DNA of 64,000 nucleotides, from the NCBI RefSeq assembly GCF_900269665.1, contig NZ_LT985361.1:6158053-6222052 (forward strand), written 5' to 3'. Both the position numbers and the translations under genes were made by a program. Origin of the DNA: Nocardia suismassiliense. Lineage in GTDB: Bacteria; Actinomycetota; Actinomycetes; Mycobacteriales; Mycobacteriaceae. How positions within the stretch are numbered: the stretch's first letter is position 1; each line of letters starts with the position of its first letter. Shown here piece by piece: positions 59,501 through 64,000 of the stretch. Under the pieces are notes generated by a model. That model did not search any database and was not told where the DNA came from. It saw nothing but the letters and a program-made list of their open reading frames with translations.

Positions 59501-60323
59501 CGACCTGGGTGGCGACGTCCAGCGGGGAGAGCCCGTCGTCGTTTGCCGCCCACTGGGCCCGGCCACTGGTCAGGCACAAGCCTTGCAGGATCGGCACATC
59601 CAGGTCGGCGAGTGCGCCGACGTCCCAGGACTCGTCCTCGCCGCCCGCCGAGGCGGTGGCCGGCTTCGTACCGCCGGCGGCGAGCACGGTGACCACCAGG
59701 GTGTCGGCCTGGCGCAGTGTCGCAAGTAGTTCGGGCTCTGCGGTGCGCAACGAGGCACAGTACAGCGGCAGGGCGCGTGCGCCGGAGTCTTCGATCGCCC
59801 GGCAGAGTGCGTCGATGTAACCGGTGTTCCCGGCGAGATGCTGTGCGCGGTAATAGATCACCGCGACGGTGGGCTGTTCGTCGCCTGCGTCGGCCGAATC
59901 CCGTTCCAGCACACCCCAGCTCGGCAGCTGCACCGGCGGCTCGAAGCCGTGGCCGGTGAGCAGCACCGTGTCGGACAAGAAGTTGTGCAGCTGCCGCAGG
60001 TTTTCCGACCCGCCCGCGGCCAGGTAGTTGTGCGCGTCGGCGGCGACACCGCCGGGCACGGTCGAGCACTCCATCAGTTCCGCGTCCGGCGCGATCTCGC
60101 CGCCCAGCGCCACCATCGGCACACCGCTGGCCCGGATCGCGTCGAGGCCGTCCTCCCAGGCGCGCTTGCCGCCCAGGATGCGCACGATCACCAGGTCGGC
60201 GCCGTCGAGCAGCGCGGGCAGGTCATCCACCAGCAGCCGGGCGGGGTTGCCCCACCGGTACTCGGCGCCGCTCGCGCGGGCGCTCAGCAGATCGGTGTCG
60301 GACGTGGACAGCAGCAGAATCAC
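56577..60323 (-). CDS. cobN: Cobaltochelatase subunit CobN
   Basis: The 1248-residue large subunit of aerobic cobaltochelatase, which inserts Co2+ into hydrogenobyrinic acid a,c-diamide with CobS/CobT or ChlI/D-like ATPases. The family runs through the whole protein, for example DADTVLVTVLAAGG-like early domain blocks, VAVIYYRAQHLAGNTGYIDALC, HLGKHGNLEWLPGKTLGMS, RDGLHILGQAP, NFYSVDPKAVPSRLAWETG and HGGMVATVRALTG near the end. An Ala/Ser-rich low-complexity insert lies around residue 750. The GTG at 60323 (VILLLSTSDTD) is chosen because it starts at the conserved first strand. A cobalamin riboswitch precedes it, so expression should fall when B12 is plentiful. Confidence 0.95.
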   Translation of the reverse strand: MILLLSTSDTDLLSARASGAEYRWGNPARLLVDDLPALLDGADLVIVRILGGKRAWEDGLDAIRASGVPMVALGGEIAPDAELMECSTVPGGVAADAHNYLAAGGSENLRQLHNFLSDTVLLTGHGFEPPVQLPSWGVLERDSADAGDEQPTVAVIYYRAQHLAGNTGYIDALCRAIEDSGARALPLYCASLRTAEPELLATLRQADTLVVTVLAAGGTKPATASAGGEDESWDVGALADLDVPILQGLCLTSGRAQWAANDDGLSPLDVATQVAVPEFDGRIITVPFSFKEFDADGLSTYVPDAERAARVAGIAVRYARLRHIPAERKRVALMLSAYPTKHARIGNAVGLDTPASAIRLLTEMRSAGYDLGEQGAVPGLDEQDGDTLIHALIAAGGQDPDWLTAEQLEGNPIRITAAAYTAWFDTLPEDLREAIVEAWGPPPGELYVDRSADPNGEIVIAALRFDNVVLMVQPPRGFGENPVAIYHDPDLPPSHHYLAAYRWLSSAEGFGADAMVHLGKHGNLEWLPGKTLGMSASCGTDAALGDLPLIYPFLVNDPGEGTQAKRRAHATLVDHLIPPMARAESYGDISRLEQLLDEHANISTLDPAKLPAIRQQIWTLMRAAKMDHDLGLAERPDEDVFDDMLLHVDGWLCEIKDVQIRDGLHILGQAPAGESEVDLVLAMLRARQLWGGERNVPGLREALGLDESGTEVRGRVDVVENQARGLVAALQGADWSADAVDRLVDEFAASLLATAGGSRSGATAEADSPAASSPQLAADSSATAAHADLAEAAAVLTTDPRLTAVRDVLRFAATEVVPRLRQTGIEIDRVLHALNGGFIPAGPSGSPLRGLINVLPTGRNFYSVDPKAVPSRLAWETGQAMADSLLARYLADHGEYPRSVGLSVWGTSAMRTSGDDIAEVFALLGVRPVWDEASRRVTTLEVISLDELSRPRVDVTVRISGFFRDAFPHVLALLDDAVRMVAELDEPAESNYVRAHAEADLAEHGDARRATTRIFGSKPGTYGAGLLQLIDSKSWRTDDDLAQVYTTWGGYAYGRDLDGAPAADDMRTAYRRIAVAAKNTDTREHDIADSDDYFQFHGGMVATVRALTGKNPEAYIGDSTRPDAVRTRTLSEETSRVFRARVVNPRWLEAMRRHGYKGAFEMAATVDYLFGYDATTNVVADWMYEKLAESYVFDDVNRKFMEQSNPWALHGIAERLLEAAERDLWEHPEQATLDRLRQVYLETEGELE

Positions 60324-60334
60324 AGGTGACGGCC

Positions 60335-60530
60335 TTCCTCGGGTTACGCGCCCATCGGTGCTGCTCGCCGCCGGGGTCGGCGGCCAGCGGAGCCGGCGGG
60401 GTGGGTGAGCCCAGAGGGTCTGGCTATTCACAGTGGCGCGACCGCACCGGATTTCCACCGGTTTCCTCGTCACCCGCCGAGCACGGCAGATGCTACCTGC
60501 CGTACCACCGGGTTCGGCTCGCCGGTCGCC
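60335..60530 (-). ncRNA. Cobalamin riboswitch upstream of cobN
   Basis: On the minus strand the leader contains the conserved core GGAAACCGGTGGAAATCCGG followed by TGCGGTCGCGCCACTGTGA. The B12-box portion GCGCCACTGTG is at 60429-60439. A flanking hairpin with GCAGGTAGCATCTGC is present 5' of the core. The 3' part before cobN is GC-rich and can sequester the ribosome-binding site. The outer boundaries are estimates. Confidence 0.88.
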
Positions 60531-60531
60531 G

Positions 60532-60723
60532 TCAGCTCGCCGCGCGGGCAGCCAGGAAGTCGTCCACGATGCGCACGCAGTCGGCGGGGGTGGCGTGCTC
60601 GATGCCGATCAGTTTCGCGAAGACGATCGGGCCGACGAGTTGGGTCAGCGCCAGCTCGAGGTCGAATTCGCCCAGTCGCGGAAGACCACGGTCGCTCCCG
60701 ATCCGCAGCGGACCCCGGCGCAC
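60532..60723 (-). pseudogene. C-terminal fragment of a TetR-family regulator
   Basis: A 63-codon frame ending FDLELALTQLVGPIVFAKLIGIEHATPADCVRIVDDFLAARA, which matches the last two helices of TetR-family ligand domains. No helix-turn-helix portion is found upstream; the frame begins right after the stop of the SnoaL-like gene. The fragment abuts the cobalamin riboswitch, so a deletion removed the rest of the gene. Confidence 0.6.
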
Positions 60724-60745
60724 ATCTGAGCGATATCTGCTTCGA

Positions 60746-61186
60746 CTACGTCAGATCGGCGTTTCCGTCGACGACTTTGAGGTGGTAGTGGAATCGGTTG
60801 ACCCGCCAGCCATCCGGAGTCCGTTCGGTGCCGAGGACATAGCTGCCCACGAAGGTGCGGGTCTTGCCGTTGGTCGCGGAGTTCTTCACGTGCACCGCGA
60901 TCGCGTCGGCATGCACGGTCGCCGTATCGCCCGCCAGCTCGATCAGATGGTTCCCGGACTGATGATGAACCTCATCCAGCTCGGCCAGCCCCACCCGCCA
61001 GTCCTCGACGATATCCGCCGCCGCACGCTCACCGGCCGGGCCGCCGAAGCCCCCATCGAAGTCCACCTTCGGGGTGAACACAGCAGTGGCAAGATCATCC
61101 CACCGCCCCTGATCGGTGTAGACGAACAACCGGGTGATCACGTCGACGATCGCGAGTCGATCTGCAAGGGTAGAGATTTCGGACAT
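60746..61186 (-). CDS. SnoaL-like (NTF2-fold) protein
   Basis: A 146-residue protein of the SnoaL_4/NTF2 type. The opening ISTLADRLAIVDVITRLFVYTDQGRWDDLATAVFTPKVDFD and the middle VHHQSGNHLIELAGDTATVHADAIAVH are characteristic. The active-site type histidines are in LDEVHHQSG. The start is ATG at 61186, preceded by GGGTGGGG. It could be an isomerase, dehydratase or binding protein; the substrate is unknown. It lies between cobN and cobG, which are adjacent in M. tuberculosis apart from a small gene, so it is likely a local insertion. Confidence 0.82.
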   Translation of the reverse strand: MSEISTLADRLAIVDVITRLFVYTDQGRWDDLATAVFTPKVDFDGGFGGPAGERAAADIVEDWRVGLAELDEVHHQSGNHLIELAGDTATVHADAIAVHVKNSATNGKTRTFVGSYVLGTERTPDGWRVNRFHYHLKVVDGNADLT

Positions 61187-61629
61187 ATGCCCCACCCTAG
61201 CGATCCGCGGGATCAGTTGCTCGACGACCGTCACCGGTGGCGTTGGGCGAATCTGTCGCCGACGTTGCGCGCGCTCGCCCACGCCGCTGAGCGTGCGGCC
61301 GAGTTGCTGACCTACACGTTCGGCCGTACATGCGGCTGCCCGCGCCCTGTGACGGCGGGCCGATTGGCGCGGCGGCGGGCGTCCCGTCCTGAGGCAACTG
61401 GCTGTCGCCCGTTGAGATCCCCCCATGCGGGTGGTGGTGAAAGGCGCGATGCGGCGGCGCGGCTCTCGCGCGCAAAACCCAAGCGCCCGTGAGCAATCGA
61501 CGGCACCGTAGTCGAAAGTGCGGCCCAGCGATGGCGGAGGCCAGGACCGTCCGGCTCGCCGGCTGGGACGGGCGGCGCGGGCCAGGACACGGCAGCGCGT
61601 GCTAGCGCGGCTCAGCAGGACTACCGCGC
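61187..61629. other. Intergenic region with no recognised gene
   Basis: Nothing supportable: several overlapping frames on both strands lack ribosome-binding sites and homology that I can see. It leads into the tandem array that follows. Confidence 0.45.
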
Positions 61630-61980
61630 GGCTGAGCAGCGCTAGTTGGGCTGGGCCGCGCTACCGGAATGGGCGCCGCTACCGGGCTGGGCGGCGCGAG
61701 TCGGGCTCGGCCACGCGGGTCGAGCTGGACCATCCCAGTCGGGCTTGGCCACGCCAGTCGGGCGGCGCCACACTGCCGGGCGGGGCGGCGCTACCGGACT
61801 GGGCTACGCCAGCCGGACTGGGCCGCGCTTCCGAGGCTCGGCCACGCCAATCGGGCTCGGCCACGATACCGGCTGGGCGGCGCTACCGGATTGGGCCAAG
61901 CCAGTCGGCTGGACGGCGCTACCGACCTGGCGGCGCGAGTCAGCTCGGCCACGCCAGTCGAGCTGAGGGCGCTGGCGCGG
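61630..61980. repeat. Degenerate array of 16-20 bp units
   Basis: Blocks such as GGGCGGCGCTACCGGACTGG, GCCACGCCAGTCGGGCTTGG and CGCGAGTCGGGCTCGGCCAC alternate for about 350 bp before cobG. The unit is about 18 bp with insertions and drift. Frames through it (for example on the minus strand into cobG antisense) are not genes. Confidence 0.65.
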
Positions 61981-62040
61981 CTGGGCAGCGGCGGCGGGCT
62001 GGGCGCGTCTCCTCCCTGGTAGGCCGGTCGGCTCGGTACG

Positions 62041-62055
62041 TACCCTGGACGGACT
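62041..62055 (+). promoter_or_regulatory. -10-like hexamer before cobG
   Basis: TACCCT at 62041-62046, nine bases before the ATG, with no clear Shine-Dalgarno; a short-leader or leaderless transcript is possible. Confidence 0.3.
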
Positions 62056-63249
62056 ATGACTCGAGGTGTTCCGGATTCCTGTCCCGGCGTGTTGCGGCTG
62101 CATGAGGCGGCGGATGGGCCGTTGGCGCGGGTGAGGCTGCCTGGTGGGCGGGTGGAGCCGGGGCAGTTGCAGGTGTTGGCGGAGGCGGCGCGGGAGGTCG
62201 GGGACGGGAATATCGAGTTGACGTCGCGGGGGAATGTACAGCTGCGGCAAGTGCGGGATGCGGGGGAGCTGACGGGACGGCTGGAGGCGGCGGGGTTGTT
62301 GCCTAGTCAGACGCATGAGCGGGTGCGCAATATTGTCGCTTCGCCGCTGTCCGGTCGGATCGGTGGTATCGCGGATGTGCAGCCGCTGGTTCCAGCGCTC
62401 GACGCCGGGTTGCTGGCCGCGCCGCGGCTTGCAGAGCTTCCTGGGCGCGTGCTGTTCACGCTGGATGACGGGCGCGGCAATGTCAGCGTGCTCGGTGGTG
62501 ATATCGGCGTACACGCAACCGGCAGCGAGGAATTCGCGCTGCTGCTGGCGGGACGCGACACCGGTATCCGGATCTCGGCCGCCGACGCGGTGGATGTCAT
62601 GCTCGCCGCCGCCCACGGGTTTCTCGACCTGCGCGGTGGTGAGGCGGGGCGGTGGCGGCTGCACGAGATCGATAACGGTGCCGAGCGGGTAGCTGAATTG
62701 CTCGCCCTCCAACGCGGCACCGACCGGGTGGAACTCGGTGCGGCTCAAGATGTTCCGATCGGCTGGCTGGATCAGGACGACGGCTTGGTCAGCCTCGGCG
62801 CCGGCGTACGCCTGGGCTCGCTGCCTGCCCGGACCGCCGAATTCATAGCCGCCATCGAGCGTCCCGTGTTCGTCACCCCGTGGCGCAGCCTCGTCATCAC
62901 CGACTTGGCGGAATGGGCAGCGGAGCAAGTTGTCCGCGTGCTGGCCCCGATGGACCTCATCTTCGACGCCAACTCCCCCTGGCTCCAGGTCAGCGCCTGC
63001 GCGGGTCGTCCGGGTTGCGCGAAGTCGCTCACCGACGTCCGCGCCGACGTGACCGCTGCGGTCGAGTCTGATCGGGTTCTTCCCTCGGAGTCGAATCAGC
63101 CTATGCCCCAAGGCCTGCCGATAATCGATGCCGACGAGGTAACCGTCGCGGGCCGCCAGCACTGGTCCGGCTGCGACCGACGCTGTGGCCGCCCCCGAGG
63201 CACGGTCACAGACGTCGTTGCCACCGATACCGGCTACCGCGTCGACTGA
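62056..63249 (+). CDS. cobG: Precorrin-3B synthase CobG
   Basis: A 397-residue siroheme/[4Fe-4S] enzyme of the nitrite/sulfite reductase family that oxygenates precorrin-3A in the aerobic B12 pathway. The ferredoxin-like repeat domain begins LRLHEAADGPLARVRLPGG, with the conserved ELTSRGNVQLRQV. The four cluster cysteines are in SACAGRPGCAKSL and SGCDRRCGRP. Here no cobH or cobI follows within the window as would be expected in mycobacteria; instead a gene on the opposite strand is found. CobG and CobN together indicate the aerobic route. Confidence 0.9.
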   Translation: MTRGVPDSCPGVLRLHEAADGPLARVRLPGGRVEPGQLQVLAEAAREVGDGNIELTSRGNVQLRQVRDAGELTGRLEAAGLLPSQTHERVRNIVASPLSGRIGGIADVQPLVPALDAGLLAAPRLAELPGRVLFTLDDGRGNVSVLGGDIGVHATGSEEFALLLAGRDTGIRISAADAVDVMLAAAHGFLDLRGGEAGRWRLHEIDNGAERVAELLALQRGTDRVELGAAQDVPIGWLDQDDGLVSLGAGVRLGSLPARTAEFIAAIERPVFVTPWRSLVITDLAEWAAEQVVRVLAPMDLIFDANSPWLQVSACAGRPGCAKSLTDVRADVTAAVESDRVLPSESNQPMPQGLPIIDADEVTVAGRQHWSGCDRRCGRPRGTVTDVVATDTGYRVD

Positions 63250-63292
63250 CCGCTGGGTCCGCCTCGGGCCTTGAGGCCCCGCCCCGGGACAC

Positions 63293-63490
63293 ATTGCCCC
63301 TCAGCCACACACCGCCTTCAAGACCACGGAGACCTCACCCCGAGGGCCACGCAATCCCACCTCCAAAACCGCACAGTCACGCCCTCCAGACCACGCGATC
63401 TCACCCTCAAAACCGCGCAGTCGGAGTCGAAGACCACAGTCTCGCCTTCAGGACCACGCTCTCCGACTCAGAACCACGTCTGTCACGACG
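63293..63490. repeat. Degenerate array of about eight 20-23 bp units
   Basis: CTTCAAGACCACGGAGACCT, CCTCCAGACCACGCGATCTC, CCTCAAAACCGCGCAGTCGG, CTTCAGGACCACGCTCTCCG and similar blocks follow each other in the 305-bp gap between cobG and the last gene. Period about 22 bp. No gene was seen in this gap. Confidence 0.7.
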
Positions 63491-63554
63491 AACGGCATCT
63501 GGCAGCGGGCCTTGCCCGAGGACAGCCCACCACCAGCGCCGTTGACCCTCGAAG

Positions 63555-64000
63555 CTACTCGTGAATCTCCAACGTGCAGCACTTGACGCTGCCACCGGCC
63601 TTGAGCAGCTCGGACATATCGATGCCGATGGGGTTGTAGCCGCGGGCACGCAGCGCTTCGCTGAGCGCGACGGCCTTGTCACTGAGGAAGACGTTCAACC
63701 CATCGGAGACACCGTTCAACCCGAGCACTTCCGCGTCCGCATCGGTGGCGACGATGGCGTCGGGGAACAGCTCGGCGAGCACCGCCTGGCTTTCCGCGCT
63801 GAAGGCGGGCGGGAAGTAGGCGATGGTGTTGTCGTCGAGCGGCAGCAGCACGGTATCGAGGTGGTAGAAGCGCGGATCGACCAGCTCGAGCGACAGCACG
63901 GGTCGCGAAAAGTGCTGCGCCACTTCGCGATGCGCCGCGAGCGAGCTGCGGAAGCCCATGCCCGCGAGCATGCGGTCACCGACCAGGAGGAAGTCCCCCT
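63555..64000 (-). CDS. Dimethylarginine dimethylaminohydrolase-like protein, partial
   Basis: The frame is open to the right edge; 148 C-terminal residues are visible, starting GDFLLVGDRMLAGMGFRSS. Amidinotransferase-fold signatures include the catalytic histidine in PRFYHLDTVLLPL and the nucleophilic cysteine at GGSVKCCTLEIHE near the end, as in DDAH and related arginine deiminase-like enzymes. It would hydrolyse methylated arginine or a related guanidine to citrulline or a relative. The substrate is inferred only from the family. Confidence 0.8.
   Translation of the reverse strand, partial: GDFLLVGDRMLAGMGFRSSLAAHREVAQHFSRPVLSLELVDPRFYHLDTVLLPLDDNTIAYFPPAFSAESQAVLAELFPDAIVATDADAEVLGLNGVSDGLNVFLSDKAVALSEALRARGYNPIGIDMSELLKAGGSVKCCTLEIHE

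Noticed and set aside
1..64000. tRNA, rRNA and intact transposase genes
   Set aside because: No cloverleaf with a T-loop GGTTCGA-type motif in the right context and no transposase or integrase motifs were found by reading.

Overview
The window looks like the chromosome of a high-GC mycolic-acid actinomycete, most likely Nocardia or a close relative. This is an inference from gene content: RbpA, a split apolipoprotein N-acyltransferase, FxsA, an EthA-type monooxygenase, F420/PPOX-type small proteins, a TldD with strong similarity to the mycobacterial protein, and divergent cobN/cobG in the mycobacterial order. No tRNA, rRNA, CRISPR array or intact insertion sequence was seen.

Layout. 1-2.5 kb: minus-strand hydrolase, a cold-shock-like protein, a small secreted protein and a protein-kinase stump. 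2.6-8.1 kb: an EthA-like Baeyer-Villiger monooxygenase divergent from an aliphatic-sulfonate operon ssuC-ssuB-ssuA-ssuD. 8.1-13.9 kb: an APC amino-acid permease, a SnoaL-like protein, a membrane protein, a zinc-ribbon protein and rbpA. 13.9-18.8 kb: repeat-rich DNA, an HSL-type esterase and a DrrAB-type exporter. 18.8-32.6 kb: one giant tetramodular NRPS gene, C-A-T four times plus a thioesterase. 33-38.7 kb: lnt, an amidohydrolase, a ribbon-helix-helix protein, fxsA and a vanadium haloperoxidase. 38.8-48.5 kb: a two-component system, a TSUP permease, TetR, tldD/tldE, PPOX, PadR with a glyoxalase-like protein, and methionine aminopeptidase. 48.7-55.8 kb: XRE regulator, PPOX, epoxide hydrolase, GtrA, FGE-like protein, a frameshifted ATP-grasp gene, a small membrane protein and a WYL regulator. 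55.9-64 kb: a secreted glycine-rich protein, cobN with a cobalamin riboswitch, a SnoaL-like protein, cobG and a partial arginine-modifying hydrolase.

How the genes work together. The NRPS and the overlapping DrrA/DrrB exporter genes form a compact minus-strand biosynthesis and export unit. The first module is EntF-like with a serine code, and the other three A domains share one pocket scaffold. No aryl-acid genes and no MbtH gene are visible, so the product and the starter acid are unknown. The cluster lies between rbpA and lnt, which are nearly adjacent in Mycobacterium tuberculosis.

The most unusual feature is the intergenic DNA. About ten gaps carry different degenerate tandem arrays with units of about 23 to 80 bp. 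At least three of them include the last codons and stop codon of a neighbouring gene, which suggests that arrays arise by duplication of gene 3' ends. Several regulators have clear palindromic operators: PadR (two copies), XRE (three copies), and a WYL regulator whose operator recurs in front of an epoxide hydrolase 3.6 kb away.
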